Positions 32,836 through 41,891 are shown, counted from the stretch's first letter. The stretch: DNA of 64,000 nt from JBBRHQ01 sp963720735 (GCA_963720735.1 CAVRGL010000005.1:186001-250000), one strand, 5' to 3'. Made by a program: numbers and translations. Notes: a model not told the origin generated them from the sequence alone.

Positions 32836-33735
32836 TCAGGTCCGCTCGGCGACCCAGACGGTGACCCCGGGCTGTCCGGCGATCGCATCGATCAGGGCCT
32901 CGGCGAACGGGTTCTCCTCGTTGGGGTCGGCCTCCGGGTTCCATGTCGCGTGGGCCTCGGTCAGCCGCGGCTCGTGGCAGGCCCGCCCGACCAGCCCCGC
33001 GCCGGCGAACGCCTCGAGGTACTCCTCGGCGAGGTGCTCGTACTCGGGCATCTCCCAACCGTTTCCCTCAGCGTCGAACACCGGGGCCCGCCAGCCCAGG
33101 ACGGCGGTGATGAAGGCGTGCGGCGCCGACATCGCAACCGTACCGCCGGGCTTCAGGACCCGGGCCAGCTCCTTCGTCGCCGGCCCGATGTCCTGCAGAT
33201 GGCTGTACGCCAACCCGCAGATCACCGACTGGAAGCTGCCGTCCTCGAACGGCAGATCGGTGAGGTCGGCCTGGCGAAATTCGACCTCGGAGAGCTTCTG
33301 CCGGGCCTGGTCGAGCATCGCGTCGTTGGCATCGCATCCGATGACCTCGAGCCCCTTCTCGACCAGGTACGCCGTGTGGCGTCCCGTCCCGCATGCCGCA
33401 TCCAATACCGGGCCCTGGGGGAGCTGGTCCATGTGCTTGCGCATCACCGGCCCCTCGAGCGCCTGGATCGGGTCCGGGTCGGGATCCTCGGGGTTGTCGT
33501 AGGTGTCCGACCAGGTGGTGTAGCCCTCGTCGACCTGCGCGGCCGGCAGCCCGCGCGGGCCGGAGAGCGGCGGCTCGCCGTATCCGGCGACGACGCCCTG
33601 GATCTCGTCGCGGCGCTGCTTCAGCCGGTCGTAGTCACGGCGGTAGGACTCTCGCAGAAGGGCAAGCCCCTCGACGCCCAGCAGGTAGTCGCCCAAGCGA
33701 TATTCGCTTGCGGAAGCGGTTTCAGTCTCAGCCAT
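32836..33735 (-). CDS. SAM-dependent methyltransferase
   Basis: 299 residues. Class I Rossmann methyltransferase: motif I VLDAACGTGRHT, motif II acid in VIGCDANDAML, FRQADLTDLPF and RVLKPGGTVAMS. An unusual ~75-residue N-terminal extension precedes a YTTWSDTYDNPEDPDP helix that may fold over the substrate. The methyl acceptor is unknown. Own operator-like site 48 bases upstream. Confidence 0.87.
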   Translation of the reverse strand: MAETETASASEYRLGDYLLGVEGLALLRESYRRDYDRLKQRRDEIQGVVAGYGEPPLSGPRGLPAAQVDEGYTTWSDTYDNPEDPDPDPIQALEGPVMRKHMDQLPQGPVLDAACGTGRHTAYLVEKGLEVIGCDANDAMLDQARQKLSEVEFRQADLTDLPFEDGSFQSVICGLAYSHLQDIGPATKELARVLKPGGTVAMSAPHAFITAVLGWRAPVFDAEGNGWEMPEYEHLAEEYLEAFAGAGLVGRACHEPRLTEAHATWNPEADPNEENPFAEALIDAIAGQPGVTVWVAERT

Positions 33736-33782
33736 CCTCTCCTCCTAACAGGCAGGGCCATCCTCCCACCAGCCACGCCAAA

Positions 33783-33808
33783 TATATCTGACCGTCTTCC
33801 TAGATATA
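33783..33808. promoter_or_regulatory. TATATC-N14-GATATA before methyltransferase gene
   Basis: TATATC at 33783-33788 and GATATA at 33803-33808, the inverse arrangement of the livK site with a 20-base centre-to-centre spacing (two helical turns). Upstream of the methyltransferase, downstream of the TetR stop. Confidence 0.55.
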
Positions 33809-33843
33809 CCACAAACGGCGAGGCCCGATGGCCCGGATCCGGA

Positions 33844-34383
33844 TCAGCCGGCGGAGAGAACCCGAGCGAGGATCTCCGCCGTCCTGGCCCGGTCGGGCAC
33901 CCCATCGGAGAGCAGGGCCTGGAGGCCGAGGCCATCGAGGGTCGCGCAGAGCGCGCGGGCTGTCGTCTCGTCCGCTCCAAGTCTCCTGGCCGCGTCCTCG
34001 ACCGAGGCGATCCAGCGATCGGCCTCCGGGCGGAGCGCCTGCCGCCGCGCCGCCAGCAGATAGAGCTCGTACACCGCGACAAAGCGGGCTCGGCCCTCGG
34101 CGACCTGATCCGTGAGAACCTCGGCGAGCCCGGCGACGTCATCAGCCTCGGCGACTGCGTCGATCGAGCTCTGGCTGCCCGAGATCAAGGCCGCGACGAG
34201 CAGATCATCGAGGGTCGAGAAGTGGTGCAGCGCCGCGCTCGGCGAGACGCCGGCAACCTTGGCCACGGTGCGATGCGAGACGCCGGCGACTCCCTCCTTC
34301 TCGACCACCTCCAGCGTGGCCTCGATCAGCTGCGCCCGTCGCCGCGCGCCACGTTCGAGCCTGCGGTCGACCGTCTCCGTCAT
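33844..34383 (-). CDS. TetR-family regulator
   Basis: 179 residues. N-terminal helix-turn-helix (SHRTVAKVAGVSPSAALHHF) and a helical ligand domain. Last gene of a four-gene minus-strand operon (35856 to 33844); its start overlaps the preceding gene by 4 bases. It may control its own operon or the block's TATATC sites. Confidence 0.88.
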   Translation of the reverse strand: MTETVDRRLERGARRRAQLIEATLEVVEKEGVAGVSHRTVAKVAGVSPSAALHHFSTLDDLLVAALISGSQSSIDAVAEADDVAGLAEVLTDQVAEGRARFVAVYELYLLAARRQALRPEADRWIASVEDAARRLGADETTARALCATLDGLGLQALLSDGVPDRARTAEILARVLSAG

Positions 34384-34973
34384 CGCGCGGGAGCCTCCTC
34401 CTGCGGCGCGTCGATCGAGTCGACGATCTCACCGGATTCGGCTTCCTCCGCCCACTCGGATGTTGCCGGGGAAGCGGAACCGGGGGTTACGCTCAACCTG
34501 ATCGTGCCGCCCCTGTCACCGACCCATCCGGCCGGGTCGACCAGGATCGGCCCATCGGTCTCTGCGAGGACCGACCAGATCTCCCCGCCGCGGGGTTGCG
34601 GCTGATCGAGGTCAGGGGCGACCTCGAGCCGGCCCTGTCGAGGAGGCGGCGGCGAAGGAAGCCGTTCTAGGCCCGCGATCGTGATCGTGAAACCTGGCTC
34701 CGCCAGGTCGAACCACCCTCGCGCGGTGGGATCGTCCTGGGAGAGCTCGAGCGCGCGATCGAAGGTCGAGCGCTGCTCCCAGGCCACGACCTCGATCCAT
34801 CGACTCCCGCCCAACTCGACGAGACGGGACCAGGCTGCGCCGGGCGGAGCGACCTTGCGGATCGCGCGCCTCGCCGGGAGGTGACCGTCGAGCAGGGCCC
34901 CCCGCAGCCGTACGGGCACTTCGAAGCGGACGATCTCCAGGGCGGGCCGATCACGGCCGGCGGTCAGGGGCAC
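34380..34973 (-). CDS. Unrecognised protein (197 aa)
   Basis: Starts at GTG 34973. Soluble, Pro- and Arg-rich, no membrane segment or signal peptide. It contains a run LPSPPPPRQGRLEV and an acidic C-terminus (SEWAEEAESGEIVDSIDAP). The text 'SRWIEVVAWEQRSTFDRALEL' suggests a compact alpha/beta fold. Between the luciferase-domain protein and TetR; no family recognised. Confidence 0.6.
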   Translation of the reverse strand: MPLTAGRDRPALEIVRFEVPVRLRGALLDGHLPARRAIRKVAPPGAAWSRLVELGGSRWIEVVAWEQRSTFDRALELSQDDPTARGWFDLAEPGFTITIAGLERLPSPPPPRQGRLEVAPDLDQPQPRGGEIWSVLAETDGPILVDPAGWVGDRGGTIRLSVTPGSASPATSEWAEEAESGEIVDSIDAPQEEAPAR

Positions 34974-34985
34974 AGGGCGAGCCGT

Positions 34986-35594
34986 CTATCCGACGATCCG
35001 CGGCTCGATCTTGAATCGCTGCGGCTGACCTGTGGCGTAGCGGTAGGACTCGTCGACCAGGTTCCAGACGACCTCCATCTCCTCCTTGTTGCGGGGCGAA
35101 TAGAGCATCATCGAGTTCGCCGGCGCGTCGCCGAGCCAGACGACGGTATGGATGCGACCCCAGCCGCCGCTGACGGCGAGCAGGGCCAGCTCGGCCGGAA
35201 GCTGCAGGTGCCAGGAGCTATCGGGCCGCGGATGGATGTGAGCCCATTCCCGCTCGATGATCAGCGAGTCCCCGGGGCCCTTGACGATCTCCTCGTCGAG
35301 CCAGAAGGCCCGGGCGCCCTTGACGGAGATGACGCTGTCGCGCGCGGTCACGCCGGGCAACTCGCTCGCCCTTCCCTCCAGCTCATCCCACAGGTCCTCG
35401 GGCCCGAGCTGATCGAGCTGCTCCTGCGGCTCGTGCTCGGTGACGGTCGGGGTCGGGCCCGGCCGGGCCGGGAAGATCCTCTGATGGTTGTCGTAGCCGT
35501 CGTGGAGCGGCACGTAGTCGGTCGTTTCCTCCTTCGATCCGAGACCCTCGAGATCGACCTCCGGGAGGGCTTCGGGCAGCTGGTCAACCATCAT
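34986..35594 (-). CDS. Luciferase-domain (DUF5519-like) protein
   Basis: 202 residues from ATG 35594, after AAAGGAGAAGCA. The region AFWLDEEIVKGP ... WAHIHPRPDSSWHLQLP ... GGWGRIHTV ... YSPRNKEEMEVV ... SYRYATG resembles the small 'luciferase' domain family formerly DUF5519; this is a memory-based match. Despite the name it has no relation to LLM enzymes. An uncharacterised N-terminal ~60 residues (PLHDGYDNHQRIFPARPGP) precedes the domain. Role unknown. Confidence 0.62.
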   Translation of the reverse strand: MMVDQLPEALPEVDLEGLGSKEETTDYVPLHDGYDNHQRIFPARPGPTPTVTEHEPQEQLDQLGPEDLWDELEGRASELPGVTARDSVISVKGARAFWLDEEIVKGPGDSLIIEREWAHIHPRPDSSWHLQLPAELALLAVSGGWGRIHTVVWLGDAPANSMMLYSPRNKEEMEVVWNLVDESYRYATGQPQRFKIEPRIVG

Positions 35595-35856
35595 TGCTTC
35601 TCCTTTGATTCGCATCTGGATCGTCTCTGTCCCCGACAACCTCGGATCCCAGGAAGCTCTCGTCGTCATGGCAGGCGATCGCCTCCAACTCGAGCGGGTC
35701 GAGCCTGATCAGGCGTCCGCGCCGCGGTGACTCGATCTCGAGCCGCTCCCCGTTCGGCGTGTGCACCTTGGAGACCTTGACCAGGGCGAACTCGTTGGCG
35801 ATCACGATCCCCTCCTCCCGCCGCAGGTCGCGCTCGGCCGTGCCGCGCTCAGCCAT
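35584..35856 (-). CDS. Small protein (90 aa) of ring-hydroxylation type clusters
   Basis: Short beta-rich protein (VIANEFALVKVSKVHTPNGERLEIESPRRG region). I recall similar ~80-residue proteins near Rieske dioxygenase genes, sometimes labelled dihydrodiol dehydrogenase, though this size excludes a full dehydrogenase. It overlaps the next start by 11 bases. Confidence 0.5.
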   Translation of the reverse strand: MAERGTAERDLRREEGIVIANEFALVKVSKVHTPNGERLEIESPRRGRLIRLDPLELEAIACHDDESFLGSEVVGDRDDPDANQRRSNDG

Positions 35857-35869
35857 CGATCAGGCTCCG

Positions 35870-35913
35870 CCGCAAAGCGCCGGGCAGGAGGACCGTTCTC
35901 CTGCGGTTTGCGG
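35870..35913. repeat. Nested inverted repeat in divergent promoter gap
   Basis: CCGCAAA (35870-35876) pairs with TTTGCGG (35907-35913), and inside it GCAGGAG (35884-35890) pairs with CTCCTGC (35898-35904). In the 134-base divergent gap before the flavoprotein gene, near the 90-aa gene's start. Could be an operator or a 5'-leader hairpin. Confidence 0.4.
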
Positions 35914-35950
35914 GGCGCCACGGCCATTACCCGGACGATCGTTCAACTTG

Positions 35951-35978
35951 TTGCCCACCTTACCACGCGGCCTATGAT
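35951..35978 (+). promoter_or_regulatory. Candidate promoter of flavoprotein gene
   Basis: TTGCCC (35951-35956), 16-base spacer, TATGAT (35973-35978). The predicted start point would be only about 5 bases before ATG 35991, so the transcript would be nearly leaderless, which fits the absence of a ribosome-binding site there. Confidence 0.35.
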
Positions 35979-35990
35979 GTCAATCTCCTG

Positions 35991-37313
35991 ATGTATCAGT
36001 CCGACGATCCGAGATATGTCTCACTTCGGGAGTCCGCGGTCTGGAACGGCGTCGTCCCGGACCGCTTTCCGGAGGCGATCGCCCGGCCCGAGAGCCGCGA
36101 CGAGGTGGCGGCCCTCGTCGCCGGCGCTAACCGGGCGGGCAGGAGGATCGCGATCAAATCAGGCGGGCACAGCTGGCGCGGCGCCTGCCTGCGTGACGGC
36201 GCTCTCCTGCTCGACTTCGGCGACCTGGACCGGGTGGAGGTGCGTCCCGACGAGAAGCTCGCCGTGGTCGAGCCCGGAGCAACGCACAAGGTGCTCGCCG
36301 ACGCGCTCGTCCCTCACGACCTCGGATTCCCCATCGGGCACTGCCCGAGCGTCGGCCTCGGGGGCTACCTGCTCGCCGGCGGCTACGGCTGGAACCCCCG
36401 CATCTGGGGACCCGCGTGCTGGAGCGTGGCCGGCGTCGACCTGATCGACGTCTCCGGCAACGAGCTGCACGCATCCGAGACCGAGCATCCCGATCTCTTC
36501 TGGGCGGCCCGCGGCGGCGGCGGGGGCCTGCCGGCGATCGCGACACGTTTTCACCTGAGGGTGCGGCAGCTGCCCAAGATCGCATCGGTTCGCTGCGACT
36601 ACCCACTCGCCGAGCTGCGGGAGCTGCTCCCCTGGTCTGCGGGGGTGGACGACCGGATGCCTCCGGGGACCGAGGTCTCGCTGATCGCCCATCGGCCCCC
36701 TGACGCAGAGGGCGACCGGCTCGAACCGCGAGCGACGGTCCAGGCGAGCGGCTTTGCCTCCTCCGGGGACGAGGCCATGCGCCTTGCGAGAACGGCGTCT
36801 GATGATGCGCCCAGCGTGGCCTCGAGGCTGGACGAGCGAGCCTATCCCGAGGTCGCCCTCAACGACCTCGAGGGAGAGGGGGCCTGGACCGAGGGCCTTC
36901 GCTACTGCGTCGATATGTGCTGGACCGAGGCCGGCCACGCCGGGGTCGGGACGATCTGCGAGGAGGCGATCCGGCAGGCCCCCTCGGAGAGGTCGCGAAT
37001 CGTCCTCGCCTGGGGCTTCGCTCCCCCGAACGGCCCGGATGTCGCCCAGACCGCGAACGGGACGCTGACCGTGAACCTCTATGCGATCTGGGATGACCCG
37101 TCCGACGACGAGGCAAACGAAGCCTGGATCCGCACCACGATGGGGCGGATCGAGCCCTGGATCACGGGCTTCTACGTCGGCGAGGCCGATCTCTCCGTCT
37201 CCTCCGACCGACCCCGGCGCTGCTACCCGGCCGAGAAGTGGCAGCGGCTGGCCGAGATCCGCGAGCGCCACGACCCGCAGCGCCGCAAGCACGGGTTCCT
37301 GAGCGAGGTGTGA
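35991..37313 (+). CDS. Berberine-bridge-like flavoprotein oxidoreductase
   Basis: 440 residues. FAD_binding_4 domain with the His attachment motif KSGGHSW and the Cys attachment site in GHCPSVGLGGY, so FAD may be doubly covalent as in BBE/oligosaccharide oxidases. C-terminal BBE motif (CYPAEKWQRLAEIRERHDP). Oxidises alcohols or amines with O2. No signal peptide. Starts near-leaderless. Followed after 1 base by an SDR-like gene. Confidence 0.87.
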   Translation: MYQSDDPRYVSLRESAVWNGVVPDRFPEAIARPESRDEVAALVAGANRAGRRIAIKSGGHSWRGACLRDGALLLDFGDLDRVEVRPDEKLAVVEPGATHKVLADALVPHDLGFPIGHCPSVGLGGYLLAGGYGWNPRIWGPACWSVAGVDLIDVSGNELHASETEHPDLFWAARGGGGGLPAIATRFHLRVRQLPKIASVRCDYPLAELRELLPWSAGVDDRMPPGTEVSLIAHRPPDAEGDRLEPRATVQASGFASSGDEAMRLARTASDDAPSVASRLDERAYPEVALNDLEGEGAWTEGLRYCVDMCWTEAGHAGVGTICEEAIRQAPSERSRIVLAWGFAPPNGPDVAQTANGTLTVNLYAIWDDPSDDEANEAWIRTTMGRIEPWITGFYVGEADLSVSSDRPRRCYPAEKWQRLAEIRERHDPQRRKHGFLSEV

Positions 37314-37314
37314 G

Positions 37315-38040
37315 ATGAGCGCTGAGAACAGATCTGCCGTCGTCTTCGGGGCGAAGAACCTGGGCCGGGCCATCGCTGCCCACCTGATCGCCGACGGCTG
37401 GAACGTCGCAGCGGCCGCGCGAAGCGAGGCGACGATCGAGGCGCTGCGCGAGCAGCAGCCCAGCGCGATGGCCACGGCGGTCGACCTGGGGCAGCCGGGC
37501 GCTGCCGCAAGCGTGCTCGAGGGCGCCCGGGAGAGCTTCGGCCGCCTCGACCTGGTGGTCAACGCAATCGCCGATCCTCAGGTCTCGGCGGCTGCACTGT
37601 CGCGGGAGCGCGACCAGGGTGCCCACTTGGAGTCCACGATCGGCGCCGCGATAACTCCGGTGCACCAGGTGGCCGACGCCACCCTGCGGGTGCTGCGGGA
37701 CCAGCGCCACGGCTGCTTCATCCAGATCACCGGCGGCCTCGCGCTTCGGGCCCAGCCCGGCACCGGGCCATTGGCCGCCACCGGATATGCGACCCGGGCC
37801 CTGATAGAGGGGGCGGTCCCGGAGGCACGCGAGGCCGGCGTCCACGTTGCGCTGCTGGTGATCAGGGGGATGATCGAGAGCCCCCTGACCGCCGAGAGCC
37901 TGGGCGACCTACCGGAGAACGCATCGATGACGGAGGGTGACGTCACCGCGGCGATCGACCTGATCGTCGCCCAGGGTCAGGGCCGGGCCTGGACCCACGA
38001 GCTGGTCCTGACCCCGCCCGGGGCCCGCTGGCAGCCGTAG
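37315..38040 (+). CDS. SDR-fold protein without the YxxxK motif
   Basis: 241 residues. Rossmann SDR with an unusual cofactor loop FGAKNLGRAIA and NAIA in place of NNAG. The catalytic stretch reads ATGYATRALIEG: the Tyr is not followed by Lys at +4, so the canonical SDR dehydrogenase chemistry is unlikely. It may be a divergent reductase or a noncatalytic binding partner. ATG overlaps nothing but lies one base after the flavoprotein stop. Confidence 0.75.
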   Translation: MSAENRSAVVFGAKNLGRAIAAHLIADGWNVAAAARSEATIEALREQQPSAMATAVDLGQPGAAASVLEGARESFGRLDLVVNAIADPQVSAAALSRERDQGAHLESTIGAAITPVHQVADATLRVLRDQRHGCFIQITGGLALRAQPGTGPLAATGYATRALIEGAVPEAREAGVHVALLVIRGMIESPLTAESLGDLPENASMTEGDVTAAIDLIVAQGQGRAWTHELVLTPPGARWQP

Positions 38041-38050
38041 CCCCCTCCCT

Positions 38051-39484
38051 CTAGGCGGCCCCCCCGCTCCCGTTCGATCCGCCACCTGCGCCGGCGTTCT
38101 GTTGCTCGGCGCTCATCATCGCGGGATAGCCGTCGGCGCGCATGAACTGCAACCAGCGGCGATGAAAGCCGCGCTGCGCTCCCTCCTCGAGCATCGGATA
38201 GAAGGCGACGCCGGGCCCCGGGTAGTGATCGACCCGGCGTGAGCTGGCCACGCCGTTCAACCCCATCCGGTAGTCCAGCTTCATGCCGAGCTTGCGCCCG
38301 TAGGTCGTGCCGGCCGAGCGGGCGATCGAGATCCACGGGTCCGAGTCGTCCTGCTCGAAGGTCCCGCCGGCGCTGAAGGTCCCCATCGTCGTCCGGTAGC
38401 TCTCTCGGCGGAACTCCTCCGGCGCTCCCTTGGGACAGAGCGCCCACGACCAGATCACCATCTCCCCCGGGCCCTGGGGCTCGAACGATCGCACGGTCAT
38501 CGTCGCCACCGGCTCCTTGGTGCCCCGGCCATGCCGGAACGGGAAGGAGAGGAAGCCGAAGGTGGGAAACATCAGCCCCACGAACCCGAGCGTGCGCTTC
38601 GCCCCTTCGTAGAGCTCCTGCCCCTGGAGCTCTGGCGAGAACAGCTTCCGGACTTCCGCCGGATAGCCGAAGAAGCCGGGGCCTTCGACGTCGGGCGGAA
38701 GCACGACGCGGACCAGGTGGTGACCGTTGCCGAGCTGGACGTGGTAGCCGTCGAGCCACTCGGAGACGTCGGCGCCCTCGGCGGGCCCCTCCATGATCCG
38801 CGTCTCGATCGTCGAGCGGTGCAGGTACATGGTGTGGTAGTCGTCGCCCGAGAAGTTCTCCGCCGCCGTCTTCCAGTCGGCCGGGACGACCGTGCGCTGC
38901 GGCTCTCCGATCACCTCCCACCCCTGCTCGCATTGGCCCCAGAGCAGGTCGAAGTGCCACTTCATCTCACCGAGGTACTGGTCCAGAGGAGGGGCCTCGG
39001 GGTCGAGCGAGGCGAAGACGAAGCCATGCAGGCTCTCGACTTGCGGGGCGGCGAACAGACCCATCCTTTCCTTCTCGAGCTCGGAGCCGTAGGCGTCCTT
39101 CAGGAACGGGGCGCCGACGAGCGCGCCGGTGTTCTTGTAGGTCCAGCCGTGATACGGGCAGCGGAAGAGGGCCGCGTTGCCCCGTTCCGCCCGGCAGACC
39201 ATCGCCCCGCGGTGGCGGCAGGCGTCGAACAGCACCCGGACCTTGCCGTCCTCGCTGCGCACGAACACGAACGGGTCGCAGCCGATCCGTCGCTGCGCAT
39301 AGTCACCGCGAGCAGGGATCTCCGACTCGTGCCCGATGAAGACCCACGCTCGGGTGAAGATCCGGTCGAGCTCCAGCTCGTGGACGACACGGTCATTGAA
39401 CACGGATAGCGGCATCTCACCCCTCCGAAGCGAGTCCTCACACTGATCGAGGAGGCGGGGCAGGTCGGTTTCGGTCGTCTGCAT
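38051..39484 (-). CDS. Rieske oxygenase large (alpha) subunit
   Basis: 477 residues from ATG 39484 after GGAGGGAATGCA. Rieske cluster C-R-H ... C-x2-H (CRHRGAMVC ... CPYHGW) and mononuclear iron D-x2-H-x4-H (DDYHTMYLH). The domain order is that of benzoate/biphenyl-type dioxygenases. Ends in a Gly/Ser/Asn-rich tail. Last gene of the HyuA-HyuB-beta-alpha operon; no ferredoxin or reductase is adjacent. Confidence 0.95.
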   Translation of the reverse strand: MQTTETDLPRLLDQCEDSLRRGEMPLSVFNDRVVHELELDRIFTRAWVFIGHESEIPARGDYAQRRIGCDPFVFVRSEDGKVRVLFDACRHRGAMVCRAERGNAALFRCPYHGWTYKNTGALVGAPFLKDAYGSELEKERMGLFAAPQVESLHGFVFASLDPEAPPLDQYLGEMKWHFDLLWGQCEQGWEVIGEPQRTVVPADWKTAAENFSGDDYHTMYLHRSTIETRIMEGPAEGADVSEWLDGYHVQLGNGHHLVRVVLPPDVEGPGFFGYPAEVRKLFSPELQGQELYEGAKRTLGFVGLMFPTFGFLSFPFRHGRGTKEPVATMTVRSFEPQGPGEMVIWSWALCPKGAPEEFRRESYRTTMGTFSAGGTFEQDDSDPWISIARSAGTTYGRKLGMKLDYRMGLNGVASSRRVDHYPGPGVAFYPMLEEGAQRGFHRRWLQFMRADGYPAMMSAEQQNAGAGGGSNGSGGAA

Positions 39485-39495
39485 TGCATTCCCTC

Positions 39496-40032
39496 CTAGA
39501 GGAAGATGCCCAGGTTCGGGGTCAAGAGGGTGGAGTGGTCGAGCAGGACCAGCCGGCGGACCAGGCGAAGACCGCCGCCGGCGGCGCGCAGATCGTCCTC
39601 CCGCTCGGCGCTCAGCAGCTGAGGGTTGCGCTCGTCGAGGCGCTCCCGGTAGAGCATCAGGTTCGACCGCGTTCTCAGATCGCCGCCATCGAGCTTCGAA
39701 ACCCTGAAGTTGGTGAGGAAGCGCCGGGTCCGGGAAGGGGGGTCCTCGGCCCATGCGTAGTCCGTTGAGAGCCGTTCGACCCGGACTGCGAGCGAGTCGT
39801 GGTCCTCGAAGAAGTGGTAGCCCTCCCGGCTGAAGCCCAATCCCGCGGCGCGCTCCCGGGTAACGCGGATCGGCACCCGATAGTCGATCTCGGGGTGGAG
39901 CATCTCGAGCCAATCGTTGACCCGGTTCTCGTCGAGGGCAGACGCTTCCTCCGTCAGGAAGTCGACGCAGCGCCAGTACTCGTCCGAGCCTGACTGCACC
40001 CGAGTCACGCCCTCGCTCGCCGCAGGGCTCAT
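39496..40032 (-). CDS. Rieske oxygenase small (beta) subunit
   Basis: 178 residues, cystatin-like fold of ring-hydroxylating beta subunits (EYWRCVDFLTEEASALDENR, FLTNFRVSKLDGG, RSNLMLYRERLDER). Builds the alpha3beta3 hexamer. Overlaps the HyuB stop by ATGA and lies 11 bases before the alpha subunit. Confidence 0.92.
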   Translation of the reverse strand: MSPAASEGVTRVQSGSDEYWRCVDFLTEEASALDENRVNDWLEMLHPEIDYRVPIRVTRERAAGLGFSREGYHFFEDHDSLAVRVERLSTDYAWAEDPPSRTRRFLTNFRVSKLDGGDLRTRSNLMLYRERLDERNPQLLSAEREDDLRAAGGGLRLVRRLVLLDHSTLLTPNLGIFL

Positions 40033-41891
40033 TGCTTCTGCCCCGGACCGGCCTCGCCGGCTCCCTCCGGCGAGAGGCCCACGCTCAGCGCCTGCTCGTC
40101 GATCGTCACCTCGACCGGCTCGAGCTCGCTGCGCCTCAGCTCAGCGGTCGCCTCGGGGTCGACCGTCAGCGTCCTGGGGTCGATCACCACGCCGTAGATC
40201 CGCCTGGCAGCCTCGATCGTGATGAACTCGTTGGCCACGTCCCGGCAGACCTCCTCGGGCTCACGGTCGGTCGGCACTCCGATTCCGGCGCCTCCCGAGC
40301 TCAGCTTGATCACCTCGTCGCCCTGCTCCAGCATCTGCATCCGATGCGGCTTGACGCGGATCAGCTGATCGCCGCGTCTCACGAAGGTCCTCGAGGGAGG
40401 GCAGTCGTGCCCCCCGAGCACCCCGGCCGGGACCATCTCGTCCCCGTCCGAGCTCCCGGTCGCCATCCGGGCCGGCCCGCCCAGGTTCACGGCGCGCCAA
40501 TCGACCCCGCCACCGCCGCGCCAGCGCCCGGCGCCCATGAAGTCGGGAACGACCTCGAGCCGGGTGACCGTCCAGGGGAAGCGGACCTCCGCCTCTTCGA
40601 CGTTGCCGCGCATCACCGACCCGAGGCAGCCGAACGACGCCGGGCCGGTCGCCCCGTCATAGCCGGCGACCGCCCCCGCGCTTCCGTCGTAGTCGAAGGA
40701 GGTGCGCACGTAGGGGCGCCCGTTGCGGGTGTCTGTGCCGGAGGTGTAATCGCCGCGATGCTTGCCCCAGGGGGCGAGCGCGCGCTCCGGCCGGGCCTTC
40801 GAGAGCGCCTCGGTGACGGCCTCGGTGATCTGCTCGCCGACTGCCACGGGGCTCCCCCCCACCGTCGCCGGGTACTCGCAGTTGAGCACCGAGCCCACCG
40901 GCGCGATCACCTCGATCGGGCGCAGCGATCCCTCGTTGTGGTAGTCGGCCAGCGCCGGATCCATCAGCAGGATCGCCGACCCGACGGCGGTGCCGTAGGT
41001 GGCGGCGAAGATGCGATTGACGAAGCCGGGCCGCTGGGCATCGCTCTCGGAGAAGTCGAGGACCATCCGGTCGCCGTCGATCGTCGCGGAGAGCCGCACC
41101 CAGACCGGCTCATCCAGGACGGTGCCGTCGTCGTCGGTGGCCGAGGCGCCCTCGTATGTCCCGTCGGGCATCGAGGCGATCTCCTCGCGCACGGCGCGCT
41201 CTGTCCGCTCGATCATCTCGTCGACGCATCCCTGAACCACCTCGACCCCGTAGCGGCCGATCATCTCTTCGATCCTGCGCTCGGCGAAGGAGGTCGTGGC
41301 GATCATCGCCTTGGTATCGACCTCCATCTCGTCCCGGAACCTGACGTTGTTGAAGATCAGGTCGATGACGTCGCGGCGCTCGACTCCCGCCTCGATCACC
41401 TTGATCGGCGGGATGCAGAGGCCCTCGGCGTGGATGTCGTACCCGTTGGGGAAGTAGCCCCCGGGAAAGGAGCCGCCCGTGTCCATGACGTGCCCGCGGA
41501 CCAGGGTGAAGAAGATCAGCTCGCCCTCGTGGAAGATCGGCCGGATGTAGCCCCAGTCGGGCAGGTGAGGAGCGTGACCGCCGTGGTACGGATCGTTGGT
41601 GAGGATGACGTCGCCCGGCGAGAGGTCGTCGCCGAAGTGGGAGCGGATGTGCTCGATCGCGAAGCGGGTCCCGAGGAACTGGTCGAGCAGGCCCTCCGGC
41701 ATCGCGATCGTCGATCCGTCCGCCTTCCAGACTCCGACCGAGAGGTCCTTGAGCTGGGACATCAGAAAGCTCTGCGCGGTGCGGACCATCATGTGGCGCA
41801 TCTCTCGGCAGGTCGTCTGAAACCCGTGCCAGACGGTCGCCAGCGTGATCGGGTCGGCGACAGGCGCGGCGTCGCGCCTCTCCGCGCTCAT
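40029..41891 (-). CDS. Hydantoinase/oxoprolinase subunit B
   Basis: 620 residues from ATG 41891, overlapping the HyuA stop. The family signature SVGVWKADGSTIAMPEGL, NDPYHGGHAPHLPD and GRWRGGGGVDWR is visible. With HyuA it uses ATP to hydrolyse cyclic amides (hydantoins, 5-oxoproline) or carboxylates ketones in related enzymes. No N-terminal Cys nucleophile is evident. Functional partner in this operon is the Rieske oxygenase. Confidence 0.9.
   Translation of the reverse strand: MSAERRDAAPVADPITLATVWHGFQTTCREMRHMMVRTAQSFLMSQLKDLSVGVWKADGSTIAMPEGLLDQFLGTRFAIEHIRSHFGDDLSPGDVILTNDPYHGGHAPHLPDWGYIRPIFHEGELIFFTLVRGHVMDTGGSFPGGYFPNGYDIHAEGLCIPPIKVIEAGVERRDVIDLIFNNVRFRDEMEVDTKAMIATTSFAERRIEEMIGRYGVEVVQGCVDEMIERTERAVREEIASMPDGTYEGASATDDDGTVLDEPVWVRLSATIDGDRMVLDFSESDAQRPGFVNRIFAATYGTAVGSAILLMDPALADYHNEGSLRPIEVIAPVGSVLNCEYPATVGGSPVAVGEQITEAVTEALSKARPERALAPWGKHRGDYTSGTDTRNGRPYVRTSFDYDGSAGAVAGYDGATGPASFGCLGSVMRGNVEEAEVRFPWTVTRLEVVPDFMGAGRWRGGGGVDWRAVNLGGPARMATGSSDGDEMVPAGVLGGHDCPPSRTFVRRGDQLIRVKPHRMQMLEQGDEVIKLSSGGAGIGVPTDREPEEVCRDVANEFITIEAARRIYGVVIDPRTLTVDPEATAELRRSELEPVEVTIDEQALSVGLSPEGAGEAGPGQKQ

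Noticed and set aside
31999..34605. Long plus-strand frame opposite livK, methyltransferase and TetR
   Set aside because: No domain pattern, crosses several real genes and their promoter sites.
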